NCBI GenBank assembly: GCA_016212515.1
Contig: JACRFZ010000054.1
Coordinates: 1 to 64,000 of the forward strand
Direction: 5' to 3'
DNA length: 64,000 bases
Origin: Candidatus Melainabacteria bacterium
GTDB lineage: Bacteria; Cyanobacteriota; Vampirovibrionia; Obscuribacterales; Obscuribacteraceae
The position numbers and the translations under genes are program-made. The notes under the pieces were generated by a model. That model worked only from the letters and a program-made list of their open reading frames with translations, made no database searches and was not told the DNA's origin. Positions 1 to 8,242 of the stretch are shown here, one piece after another. The first letter of the stretch is position 1. Each line of letters starts with the position of its first letter.

Positions 1-69
1 GTTGTCGCGCCGTTGATTCAACTTGCTGAATCTAATGGTTTTGAGCCTTCTTGGGAATATCGAGGATGA
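1..69 (+). CDS. 3' end of a possible gene cut by the window edge
   Basis: Frame 1 is open from the first base to a TGA at 67-69, giving 22 residues that end in GFEPSWEYRG. The piece is too short for a family call. It could be the tail of a small protein or chance. The following bases up to 231 show no convincing gene, and the mcrC gene ends at 232 on the other strand, so the two would be convergent. Confidence 0.25.
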   Translation, partial: VVAPLIQLAESNGFEPSWEYRG

Positions 70-231
70 CCGATATAGTGTTGAAGATATTTTGAAGTTC
101 TGCGTCTCTTAGAGTCGAGGGGCAGAGGTTCTCGGTATCTTGACTTTAGGTTGGTGGCGCCAGGTGCTTTATCGAATGACCAAACACAACGAGAACATGC
201 GGCTGTCCCGTGGAATACCGGGTAGCTATTT

Positions 232-1758
232 TCACGCCTCTCTCAATCGCCGCCAACTTGCCGCCAAGTTAGCACCGACTGTCATCCCCGCAATTAGAGG
301 GCTCCCGAGTCCCACTGCCCCAGCCTCACCGAAAGCACCCTCATTGCCCATAGCGTCAATGGGCACGGCGGCAATGGCCAGGCGAATCTGGCGCCCTGGT
401 CCGTCGAGGTGCCCCAGGGTTAGGTCGCGCCCACGTTCAGCTAGGCGCCGCCATGTCTGCGCCCTCACCGGATAAACCAACACCGACGTTATGCGCTCGG
501 TCTGGTACATAGAGGCATAGGCTAGCACCTGGTGCAGGTCATGGCGGTGCTCCTCACGAAATCTACTTTGCGCCTCCAGCGACTCGTGCCAGTGCCAGTC
601 ATCTGTCTCTTCCAGAAAGCCCTTGTACTTCGCGTCAAAAATGAAAGTCTCGTCGCTTCCTTCCACTACAATATCGGGCACCAGGCTCGATAAGCTGTTA
701 TGAGCCGCCCGTTCCCAAGATATGGGTGCCAGCGAATCGAATTTACGTGCGCAGGTGACCCGCCCTCCGAAGTCTCTTGCCCACTGCCGTGCCAGATGCT
801 CAACCCACTTCTCAAACAAGTCGTGCATAACAATTCGCCAGGATAACCCATCAAGGTCGGTGCTTCCGGCCAGTCCCCTCTCGTCAAGTACCCATCTAAT
901 GGCAGTGAACCCTAATTCGTCGCTGCCGCCGCGTGCCATGTTCCGCTGCATTTGGTCAAGCGTGCGCCGGTCGGGGACTTGCGGTCTTATCCCAATTAGC
1001 GAACTCAGTACATGCATAATGCGGTCGAACAAGTCTCGGGCTGTGCCATCGCCGGCCAGGCAAGGCGTAAGCTCCGCGGCAACTTTCTCAAGCGTCCATC
1101 TAATGTAGCGCCGAAGCTGAATATCTGGCTCCAGATCAGAGAATTTGCAGGGTAGCATATGAGGTCTACCCTGTGCCAATTGCTTAGTTACATAAGCCTG
1201 CCAGTCAATGCGTCCTCGCGGGCTTGTGCGCACCTCTTCAACTTCCCTAAAATTGGGCAGCGACTTTTTGAGCAGTTTTTCAAGATAGTTCACCACCGGT
1301 CCGCCAATAATCCAAGGTGGAACCTCTTGAGCCGAGCCCGGTACTAGAGGGTAAGAAAGTAGCTCAGGTGATGCCGACCAGCCAATGGCAGAGAAAAGCG
1401 AGCCCACAGAGCCCCAGCCGTATCGGGGCTGCACTATAATACCGCCAATAGTTTTATGGGTGTCGGGCGCTCTGAGCGGAACGGCGCCAACGATGCCATT
1501 TGCCTTCAAGCTAAGGTTAACGGTGTCAACCCCGGCAGAAAACTGTAAATCAATATCGAGTGCCTTGAGATAATCCCCGTTTGCTCGTATGAAACTGTCA
1601 AGGTAGTTGTTCCAGCTCTTATCTCGGGGTGCCAGTCCAAGGCTCTCTGGTGCAATCTTAAGCGCCGCTCCTTGGTCTGGCAGCAAAATCATGCGCCGCT
1701 CTCGCGGCTTGCTCTTCACAAGTGGCGCGGCGACATTCTTTGGTTTAGACTTTGCCAT
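232..1758 (-). CDS. mcrC: McrC-like nuclease subunit of a type IV restriction system
   Basis: This 508-residue protein is the likely nuclease partner of the McrB GTPase encoded 8 bp upstream. McrC proteins cleave modified DNA when activated by McrB. The nuclease signature is visible near the C-terminus: PD at residues 361-362, then D375-A-K377 in IFDAKYKG, followed by a helix with HQVLAYA (409-415), as in PD-(D/E)xK enzymes of the McrC family. The N-terminal part (1-300) is less characteristic. It is the last gene of an mrr-mcrB-mcrC operon on the minus strand. A damaged copy of its C-terminal end lies at 49577-49788. The ATG at 1758 is used because it follows mcrB closely. Confidence 0.85.
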   Translation of the reverse strand: MAKSKPKNVAAPLVKSKPRERRMILLPDQGAALKIAPESLGLAPRDKSWNNYLDSFIRANGDYLKALDIDLQFSAGVDTVNLSLKANGIVGAVPLRAPDTHKTIGGIIVQPRYGWGSVGSLFSAIGWSASPELLSYPLVPGSAQEVPPWIIGGPVVNYLEKLLKKSLPNFREVEEVRTSPRGRIDWQAYVTKQLAQGRPHMLPCKFSDLEPDIQLRRYIRWTLEKVAAELTPCLAGDGTARDLFDRIMHVLSSLIGIRPQVPDRRTLDQMQRNMARGGSDELGFTAIRWVLDERGLAGSTDLDGLSWRIVMHDLFEKWVEHLARQWARDFGGRVTCARKFDSLAPISWERAAHNSLSSLVPDIVVEGSDETFIFDAKYKGFLEETDDWHWHESLEAQSRFREEHRHDLHQVLAYASMYQTERITSVLVYPVRAQTWRRLAERGRDLTLGHLDGPGRQIRLAIAAVPIDAMGNEGAFGEAGAVGLGSPLIAGMTVGANLAASWRRLREA

Positions 1759-1766
1759 GGCTCAGC

Positions 1767-3260
1767 CTAAACCGTATTCTCAAGCCAGTCTAAATAGGTG
1801 CGCAGCTCAGTATCGCAACTTGCCAGCCGCCCCTCTTGCAAATACTCTCGAAGCAAAGGCGCAAGCTCATATTTGAAGCGCGACTTAAGCTCAGCTTCGC
1901 TGTCTGCAAGAAAGTAAGAATGACCAGGCATCAAGCAGAAAGATTCTTCAGAAGCATACTGCGAGAAAATATCTTGTAGTCTGGCGAAAGCTTCGGTGGC
2001 AAGATCAAATTTTTGCTCAGCCACCACATCGATGTCTGGCCAAACATCTATAAAGGCAAAACGGCGCCTTACTGCCATGTCCATAATGGCAATAGATCTA
2101 TCGGCAGTGTTCATGGTGCCAAGCAGGTAGAAATTGTCTGGCATAGTGAGGCTCTGCTTGCCATCAGGCAACGCATGCGGCAATTGCACCTGGCGCTTGT
2201 TTCCCTGATTAATCTCGCGGGGCTCAAACAAGTAGATAGCCTCCCCGAGAATGCGGGAGAGATCGGCGCGGTTTATTTCATCGGCGTGCAAAAGGTAAGG
2301 AACGCCTGTATTTTCTGCGCAGTGCTGCAGCGCCTGGGTGAGCCAACCCGGCTTTACTTGGAAGTGAAGAGCATCGCCATCAACTCGGGGGCTTATGCCG
2401 GCAACGAAGGTTTCATAGCTTACCGCCGCATGAAATTGCACGCTAAAACCGGAGCCATTGAAGTGCGACTGCAGAATTTGATTTGCCATTCGCGTCTTGC
2501 CAGTGCCGGGTGGGCCTTGCAGAATAACAAAGCGTCTTTGCTTCAGTAGCTCGACAATCTCTTCTTGAGATACTTTGGGGAAGATGCAGGCGCGCAAACA
2601 AACCTTGAATGCGTTAACATCTGCCTCCGCCGCCTTAAGGGGGAGCCAATTGCGTTCCCAGGCATAAAGGTCTAGGAAGGCAGAGACGATTGCTTGTGCT
2701 TTCTTGCTGTCTTGCGGAACTTGCACGCAGGCATAGATATGACTGCCATAACGTTTGAGTATACTCTCAAAGCGAGCGAGGCTGCTTCGAAGGCTCTTGG
2801 GAAATTCTTCAGATAAATTAGTAGGATCTGGTTTTACCCAGACTACGGTGTTTGTAGTTTGCTTTAGATGCCGCTGCAGGGCTCTCAAGTGTCGAACATG
2901 CCCTGGGCGACCAAGAATATGCTCGTCGGGTGAAAGCCCGCGAGTGCCGCAGACTAGAGTAAGCAGTGATGTGGGCGGTTCATCACCTTGGGCGGATATG
3001 GGGAACCAAATGAGCGACATTCCACCGTATACACCACTGTTGGGGCTGTCTTGATGCAGTAGCCCGGCAAACTGCACCTGGTCGTCGGTGGGTGTTAGCA
3101 CTACTCGCTTGCTGTATGGAGACTTCGCAGGATACCGCTCTCCAAAGATTTCGTCGATGGCAGCTTTGGTTTTCTCGGTAGCCTCTGCGCGGCTGTCTTT
3201 ATCTGGAAGACCCCCGGCGATTATGGCAGTTAGTTTGTCGATGGCTGTGGTTGGGGGCAT
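1767..3260 (-). CDS. mcrB: McrB-like AAA+ GTPase of a type IV restriction system
   Basis: This 497-residue AAA+ protein is the motor of an McrBC-type system, which uses GTP to assemble on DNA with modified cytosines and drive McrC cleavage. Visible motifs are Walker A GPPGTGKT (about residue 246-253), a Walker B region with HADEINRADLSR, and the McrB-specific signature MNTADRSIAIMDMAVRRRF (about residue 380-398). The N-terminal 230 residues are the target-recognition part; their VYGGMSLIWFP-type sequence resembles the MrcB N-terminal (DUF3578) domain, though less certainly. Eight bases separate it from mcrC and four from mrr, so one transcript and translational coupling are likely. Confidence 0.9.
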   Translation of the reverse strand: MPPTTAIDKLTAIIAGGLPDKDSRAEATEKTKAAIDEIFGERYPAKSPYSKRVVLTPTDDQVQFAGLLHQDSPNSGVYGGMSLIWFPISAQGDEPPTSLLTLVCGTRGLSPDEHILGRPGHVRHLRALQRHLKQTTNTVVWVKPDPTNLSEEFPKSLRSSLARFESILKRYGSHIYACVQVPQDSKKAQAIVSAFLDLYAWERNWLPLKAAEADVNAFKVCLRACIFPKVSQEEIVELLKQRRFVILQGPPGTGKTRMANQILQSHFNGSGFSVQFHAAVSYETFVAGISPRVDGDALHFQVKPGWLTQALQHCAENTGVPYLLHADEINRADLSRILGEAIYLFEPREINQGNKRQVQLPHALPDGKQSLTMPDNFYLLGTMNTADRSIAIMDMAVRRRFAFIDVWPDIDVVAEQKFDLATEAFARLQDIFSQYASEESFCLMPGHSYFLADSEAELKSRFKYELAPLLREYLQEGRLASCDTELRTYLDWLENTV

Positions 3261-3264
3261 TTTG

Positions 3265-4191
3265 TTAACCGTTGGCTAAGTCGGGGTCAAAGTAGTCGCT
3301 GTCTATTTTCTTTAGCTCAAAGGTTGATTGAGTGCTGCAGCCAAGACCAAAGTCGAACATAAGCTTTGTGAGGCGCTTACCATCAATCAGTACGATTTTT
3401 GTTTCTACGTTGTTTGCATATTCGTGGGCATCTTTCGTAAAGGTTGAGGTCGTGATCATGACGCCTTTCCTCGCGCGGTGCCCTTGCAGGGCGCCGGCAA
3501 ATCGCTGCACTTCTGGTCTGCCTACAGAACCAGACCACCTCTTTGCTTGAATGTAAAGAGTGTCGAGCCCCAGTCTGTCTTCCTTAATGATTCCATCAAT
3601 GCCGCCATCGCCACTTTGTCCAATTGCTTGGCCTGCATCTCGCCTTGAGCCTCCGTAGCCCATCAGCAGCAACAGGTCTACTACAAGCTGCTCAAAGAAG
3701 TTGGGGGAGCAAGCCAGGATTCTTTCAAGCATTTCAGATTCTAGCTGTTGCCTGAGCTTTTGGTATGCCGTTTCCATAAGCTCTTCTGGTGTTTTGAGTG
3801 CTTGCTGTGTTTCGGTTTGGGGTTCGGTGTTTTCGGTCTCACCGCGAGATGGTTCGTAGAATTCTAGGAACTCGGCAAAACGAGTGAGGTACTTGTCGTC
3901 TATCAGTTTTGGCTTTTCAGCCAAGACTTGTTTCCCCCGTGCGGTGATCTGCACGTAGCCTCGTGCTGGCTGATGCAAGAGCTGGGCTTTCACTAGGTAT
4001 GTCTTGGCCCATCCGACCCGGCTGTCCCAGATTTTTTGTAGCCCGCTGGGAAGGAGTTCGGCTCGGTCTTTCTTGCTGATCTTGAGCTCGGTTGCAAGAG
4101 ACTCCCTGACTTCTTTCATCGAGAGTGTCTTGCCGTTGGCAAGAAGGGCGAGCAGAGAAGGATAAAGTTCTTGATAAGTTGGGATTGGCAT
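3265..4191 (-). CDS. mrr: Mrr-type restriction endonuclease
   Basis: This 308-residue protein has the two-part build of Mrr enzymes, which cut DNA carrying foreign methylation. Residues 1-90 form a winged-helix domain (IPTYQELYPSLLALL ... YVQITARGKQVL). The catalytic domain covers about 155-290. It starts with FEQLVVDLLLLMGYGG and holds GDGGIDG (about 193-199) and IQAKRW (about 212-217), the variant PD-(D/E)xK motif with Q in place of E/D. A run rich in Q, T and E (around 110-130) links the domains. It is the first gene of the cluster and its promoter must lie between 4192 and the attachment repeat at 4350. Confidence 0.9.
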   Translation of the reverse strand: MPIPTYQELYPSLLALLANGKTLSMKEVRESLATELKISKKDRAELLPSGLQKIWDSRVGWAKTYLVKAQLLHQPARGYVQITARGKQVLAEKPKLIDDKYLTRFAEFLEFYEPSRGETENTEPQTETQQALKTPEELMETAYQKLRQQLESEMLERILACSPNFFEQLVVDLLLLMGYGGSRRDAGQAIGQSGDGGIDGIIKEDRLGLDTLYIQAKRWSGSVGRPEVQRFAGALQGHRARKGVMITTSTFTKDAHEYANNVETKIVLIDGKRLTKLMFDFGLGCSTQSTFELKKIDSDYFDPDLANG

Positions 4192-4349
4192 GCTGTGGTG
4201 AAGGTGGTGGATCGTGCGAGGCTAGTATTGCGGGCACGAGGTTCTTGTAAGGAGTGAATTTTAGCAAGTTCGGAGCGATGGTTTGTGGGAGGTGTTAAGA
4301 GCGGTGGTGATGTGAAGTGTGCGGGTCGGAGTCGCGTGTCATTTAATGG

Positions 4350-4369
4350 TGCTACACTAGATCCTAAGT
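4350..4369. repeat. left attachment core of the IME
   Basis: These 20 bases are identical to 39829-39848. With two mismatches the match continues through AGTGT. In the right copy the sequence is the anticodon arm of a tRNA-Leu(UAG), whose 8-bp dyad is intact; in this left copy one arm is changed (TTAAGTGT instead of TCTAGTGT). The bases to the left of 4350 do not look like a tRNA 3' half. An 11-bp partial copy (TACACTAGATC) recurs at 4538-4548. Confidence 0.8.
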
Positions 4370-4507
4370 TAAGTGTTTTACGAAGTTATGCGGGTTTCCG
4401 GTCTTTTTGTCAAGGTGCCGGAAGTTTGATATGAATTTCCTCTGATGCAGACAGTATCAGGGTTTTCGACATTTACGAACGGCTGCTGACAATGATATGC
4501 TTATCTT

Positions 4508-4609
4508 TGGCCTCTGGGCTAGTTCTGGGCTAGCAGATACACTAGATCTTTTTTCGACCGGGGCCGACACATTCTGGGCTAGCCCAGAATTTTCTGGGTT
4601 AACCCAGAA
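4508..4609. promoter_or_regulatory. integrase arm-type sites and palindromes upstream of int
   Basis: The 26 bases 4508-4533 contain two tandem TCTGGGCTAG words and recur exactly at the right end (39717-39742). Two related palindromes follow: ATTCTGGGCTAGCCCAGAAT at 4571-4590 (perfect, 20 bp) and TTCTGGGTTAACCCAGAA at 4592-4609 (perfect, 18 bp). The shared word TTCTGGG and the position beside the attachment core suggest binding sites for the integrase arm domain. The palindromic pair, ending 36 bp before the int start codon, may also be an operator for int. The rest of 4192-4645 shows no gene. Confidence 0.6.
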
Positions 4610-4645
4610 TCCGCCGATGTTTTGCCGATTGTTGATGGTGAAGAA

Positions 4646-5941
4646 ATGAAGCACAGACTGTACAAAGGGTTCGTAGAAGGGCTCACAGAGCCAGGAAAGG
4701 TTCGGGATACCGAAGTCAAAGGCTTTGCGGTCAAAGTCACGCCCGCAGGCAAGAAGGTTTACATCGTTGAGAACAGCGTGCGCGGCGGATCTAAGAAAGT
4801 AACAGTGACTATCGGACCGCATGGACTGTGGACCACCGACAACGCGCGCAAGGAAGCGAAAGAGATTCTGGCGTTGATGGCGAAAGGCATTAACCCGAAT
4901 CAGGAGAAAGAGCGCGCGCTCGAAAAGCGCCAGCAAGAAATTGCACAAGAAGAAGCCAAGAGAAAGCAGAGCGAGATCACACTCAAAGTAGTGCTCGAAG
5001 ACTATCTTAAGTCGCGTGGCGAGTCACTCAAGGAAAGCACGAGATACATCTATCGCATTGTGGTGGCAAGCAGCCTGGCTGACTGGATGGACAAGCCGAT
5101 AGAAAGCATCACGCGTGAGATGGTTGAGGCTCGTCACCGTGAGATAACTCAATCCGGAAAGAAAGGCGCAGCGAATCACGTCATGCGAATATTGCGCGCA
5201 CTCTTCACTTACGCGATGACTACCTACACAAGGTTCGACGGCGAAAAGCTGTTACCCGAGAACCCGGTCAAGCGGCTATCGGAAGTTAAAGCGTGGAACA
5301 AGCTGCATCGACGTCAGGGCGTCATAAAGACGCATGAGCTGCAGGAATGGTATCAGGCTGTACAAAAGTTGCAGCATGAGATTGGAAGAGATCTGCTGGT
5401 GTTTTTATTGTTTACCGGACTGCGTAGAAACGAAGCGGCAGGGCTAAAGTGGACTGACATTGATTTCGACGCCGAAACCATTTTCGTGGAAGATACTAAA
5501 AATCGTCAGCCGCACATGTTGCCGATGACGCGGCCGCTGCGGCAGATTCTGGAACGGCGGCGGAAGGCTCGATGCAACGAGCTTGTGTTTCCGTCGAAGC
5601 GTACCAAGGGGCAGGTCAGGGATCTGCGCTCGGACTTGGACAAGATTGCAGAAGAGACTGGCATTGAATTTACCGTCCACGATTTGCGCCGCACATTTAT
5701 AACGCTCGCGGAGAGCTTGGATATTCCTTATTACGCAATCAAGCGTCTCGCGAATCACAAGGACAGCAGTGATGTCACGGTCGGCTACATCGTTGCCGAC
5801 GTGGAGCGCCTGCGCGAGCCAATGCAAAAGATTTCCGATTTCATCGAGAGCAAGATCCATCCGGGCAAAAAAGTTGCAGCGCCGGCTGCGCGAAGAAGCA
5901 ACAGCAAGGTCGTGCCCATTGGGCGGAAAGCGACTCGATAG
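4646..5941 (+). CDS. int: tyrosine integrase of the IME
   Basis: This tyrosine recombinase catalyses integration and excision at the attachment repeats. The N-terminal arm-binding domain (DUF4102-like) is visible in LTEPGKVRDTEVKGFAVKVT. A core-binding domain follows, and the catalytic domain carries R in TGLRRNEAAGLKW (about 255-267), K in EDTKNRQP, the box HDLRR (about 345-349), LANHK and the nucleophile tyrosine in VGYIV (about 380). I chose the ATG at 4646 (431 residues) over an in-frame TTG at 4622 because homology-like sequence starts with MKHRLYKGF. The gene is the leftmost in the element and points inward. Confidence 0.93.
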   Translation: MKHRLYKGFVEGLTEPGKVRDTEVKGFAVKVTPAGKKVYIVENSVRGGSKKVTVTIGPHGLWTTDNARKEAKEILALMAKGINPNQEKERALEKRQQEIAQEEAKRKQSEITLKVVLEDYLKSRGESLKESTRYIYRIVVASSLADWMDKPIESITREMVEARHREITQSGKKGAANHVMRILRALFTYAMTTYTRFDGEKLLPENPVKRLSEVKAWNKLHRRQGVIKTHELQEWYQAVQKLQHEIGRDLLVFLLFTGLRRNEAAGLKWTDIDFDAETIFVEDTKNRQPHMLPMTRPLRQILERRRKARCNELVFPSKRTKGQVRDLRSDLDKIAEETGIEFTVHDLRRTFITLAESLDIPYYAIKRLANHKDSSDVTVGYIVADVERLREPMQKISDFIESKIHPGKKVAAPAARRSNSKVVPIGRKATR

Positions 5942-5975
5942 GCAGCATTACTGAATAACGCTAAGGAGACGGTCA

Positions 5976-6473
5976 GTGGAAGTCACGACGCACAAGTTTT
6001 ACATCGTCACCAGTGTTCAGGGCAAGGAATGGGCACGAGAGCTGCAAGCAATCTCCGCTCGTCGGGCGAAGAAATGCGATAGTTGTGACGCCACCGGCGG
6101 AGTATTCTTTCGGTGTTGCGGACCGGACTGGCTCCTAGCTGACCGATTGATTGTCGAGCATCGCGGTGATCCAATAACTCAATGCTGGTCTTGTTGGGTG
6201 GCAAATGATGGTCCAGCTTTCTATATCAACAAGAACGGTGAAACGATCAAGAATTCGTATCGTGCCACCGTAATGTTTGCGAAGGATCGAACGGAACTGG
6301 TTTGGCTCGTGAAGCGTTGGAACAACGGTCAAAAGCTGATGCGAAAAGTCAGAACGCCTTACGGCGACGACGTCATCGTGTTCGCGAAGGAAGATGATTC
6401 GCCGGGCGATGAGTATCTGCTTAAGTGCCCGCACTGCAAAAAGTCTATTGCGATTACAGCTGCGACGTACTGA
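5976..6473 (+). CDS. cysteine-rich protein of unknown function
   Basis: This 165-residue protein has no family I recognise. It starts with GTG after a good ribosome site (AAGGAGACG, about 7 bases upstream), 34 bp after int, so it is probably co-transcribed with it. Four cysteine groups look like metal ligands: C34-x2-C37, C47-C48, C70-x2-C73 and a C-terminal CPHC (about 151-154). They suggest one or two zinc ribbons. Position next to int could mean a role in element control or excision, but nothing in the sequence proves that. Confidence 0.7.
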   Translation: MEVTTHKFYIVTSVQGKEWARELQAISARRAKKCDSCDATGGVFFRCCGPDWLLADRLIVEHRGDPITQCWSCWVANDGPAFYINKNGETIKNSYRATVMFAKDRTELVWLVKRWNNGQKLMRKVRTPYGDDVIVFAKEDDSPGDEYLLKCPHCKKSIAITAATY

Positions 6474-6500
6474 TCGCTAATCCAAGTTAACAATAAGCGG

Positions 6501-7124
6501 TTACGGAATGCTGCAATCGGTTTGTACGGGCGTGTAACACGCTTGTGCGCGAGGTTTTATCCCCGAGGTCGATTCCACAAGCTGTATATATTCAATTGCG
6601 GTGTTCAGAAACTTTTTCGCACACTGAAGATTTACCGAGCGACTAAACTCTTTCCGTCGATACGGAGTATGCAATTTTTGAATTACTGGACCGGTAGTAG
6701 TTTCTACTTCGGTTGATTCGACCCTGTACGGAGAAGCGTGCGTAACAAGATTTCTCCATTCCTGCATTTCTTGTATTCTTTGGAAAAGCCCTTGAGACTT
6801 GTCGACCTTCAGAGAAAGCGCGCTACACAACAACTCTATCTTCTCCCAAAATCGTTGTGTCCGCTTGTATTGCTCAAAATCGAAATGTTGAAAACGCGCA
6901 TCAGAAGCCATGCAGAATGCGACGGATGCAGAGAAGCTCTCGATTGCGCAAAATGACAGCAGCATAGAAGCTGTTAACTGTGAGAACTCAAAGCTCCTTT
7001 GTTTAGATGAAGCGGAGAGTAGTTGCCCAACCGCTAGCAGATTTTTTGCCGCGCTCAATGTCAAATCCCAATCATGATTCTCTGCTGAATAGTCGTATAC
7101 CACGGTCAAATTCCTTGGTGTCAT
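6501..7124 (-). CDS. HEPN-like protein, possible RNase or toxin
   Basis: This 207-residue protein is mostly helical by composition. It carries R124-N-L-V-T-H129 inside QEWRNLVTHAS, which fits the R-x(4-6)-H catalytic motif of HEPN ribonucleases. An earlier helix, LLSFCAIESFSASVAFCM, resembles the first long HEPN helix with its conserved E/S residues. HEPN proteins are often toxins or abortive-infection effectors. No nucleotidyltransferase partner is adjacent, so it may act alone or be only a binding domain. It is convergent with the upstream gene and divergent from the protease gene at 7236. Confidence 0.6.
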   Translation of the reverse strand: MTPRNLTVVYDYSAENHDWDLTLSAAKNLLAVGQLLSASSKQRSFEFSQLTASMLLSFCAIESFSASVAFCMASDARFQHFDFEQYKRTQRFWEKIELLCSALSLKVDKSQGLFQRIQEMQEWRNLVTHASPYRVESTEVETTTGPVIQKLHTPYRRKEFSRSVNLQCAKKFLNTAIEYIQLVESTSGIKPRAQACYTPVQTDCSIP

Positions 7125-7235
7125 GCTATAGCTTGAATGCCATACCCCCGTATGGTAGCATTATCGGCAAGCTTGGCCAAATGAACATTCTAACCAGCCA
7201 AGAGGCACACGCGATGCTCGTAGGAGGCGTGAAAT

Positions 7236-8204
7236 TTGGAGATATTCATAACTTCGCCCATTGCGCCGACTGCTCATGGAAGCGTTCATCTCACCCCGCC
7301 GTTTGACTTTGGCAAATCCGGCTTGTGTGACGTACAGCCGGAAGATCGCGTTCAGGAATTCTGCCTGTTACTCATGGCGCGATGCAATGGCCACGGTTTT
7401 GCTGCCGGCACTGCAACAGTGCTCGGTTCTGGAACTTGGGACGGTCCAGAAGGTCCCGAGACCGTTCTGGTTGCTGCCACCGCACGCCACTGCTTGACCA
7501 ATCTATTCAAACACTTCGGAGTGCCGGAGCCGGGGCAACTCATACCGGGTTTCGGACAGCCCCTGACCGCCAATCCTCCGTGGACTCTTTGTGGTGGCAG
7601 AGATACTCCTGAAGGAACAGCGCTTTGGCATTCCATTTGGCATTGTTGCGGTTACGACGACCTTGCGCTGATTTATCTGCGTCCAGTTAACGAGATCGCA
7701 AGACGCACAACATTCGCGCAACCGATGATCAGTTTTTACAGTCCAGAAGTTAGTACCGAATTGTGGGGCTTCGGTTTCGGTGGCTGCCGAACCGTTGAAG
7801 AGCCGACGCATGATTTCGAAACCGGTCTTAAACTGACCAAGGGACAGATCATCCAATATCTTGATGGAACAAGACAGGAGCGGTGGGTAACCGACATGCC
7901 GTTTCAAGATGGCATGTCTGGTGGTCCCGTGTTTTGGCGAGAACGACTTGTCGGCATCATCTCTTCCAAAATGGATGCAGCCAACAACATCAGGACATTC
8001 GTGATGCGCATACAGATGCTCGTTCATTTCGAGCTCGATGCAGCACCAGTTTTGAATGGTACTACGCACGCTACCGTTCAAGCCCTAGCGGAGGCTGGCA
8101 TAATAGCCACTTTGCCAACTTGTGATCGAGCTGATTCTGTGGTGGCAGTTCCTCGGTTCGGTTTGGAGGTTTGGACAAGAATGACCACTGATAGGAAGGC
8201 CTGA
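7236..8204 (+). CDS. trypsin-like serine protease
   Basis: This 322-residue protein has all three residues of a chymotrypsin-fold protease: H85 in AATARHCL, D141 or D142 in CGYDDLALIYL, and S228 in DGMSGGPVFW. No signal peptide is visible, so it probably acts in the cytoplasm, unlike secreted or periplasmic trypsins. The start is TTG at 7236, supported by GGAGG at 7223-7227; an ATG lies in another frame nearby. It ends 38 bp from the tail of the zinc-ribbon/nuclease gene on the other strand. Cytoplasmic trypsin-like proteases occur in several bacterial immune systems as effectors or activators, so a defence role is plausible but inferred. Confidence 0.8.
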   Translation: MEIFITSPIAPTAHGSVHLTPPFDFGKSGLCDVQPEDRVQEFCLLLMARCNGHGFAAGTATVLGSGTWDGPEGPETVLVAATARHCLTNLFKHFGVPEPGQLIPGFGQPLTANPPWTLCGGRDTPEGTALWHSIWHCCGYDDLALIYLRPVNEIARRTTFAQPMISFYSPEVSTELWGFGFGGCRTVEEPTHDFETGLKLTKGQIIQYLDGTRQERWVTDMPFQDGMSGGPVFWRERLVGIISSKMDAANNIRTFVMRIQMLVHFELDAAPVLNGTTHATVQALAEAGIIATLPTCDRADSVVAVPRFGLEVWTRMTTDRKA

Positions 8205-8242
8205 AATCCCGAGATGAACAGGCTTCGCAGATTGACCGCAAT

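Noticed and set aside
140..475. Plus-strand frame over the end of mcrC
   Set aside because: It is antisense to the conserved C-terminus of mcrC and has no supporting features.
4571..4609. Palindromes before int as a transcription terminator
   Set aside because: They are true dyads without a loop or U tract and share the word of the terminal repeats, so binding sites are more likely.
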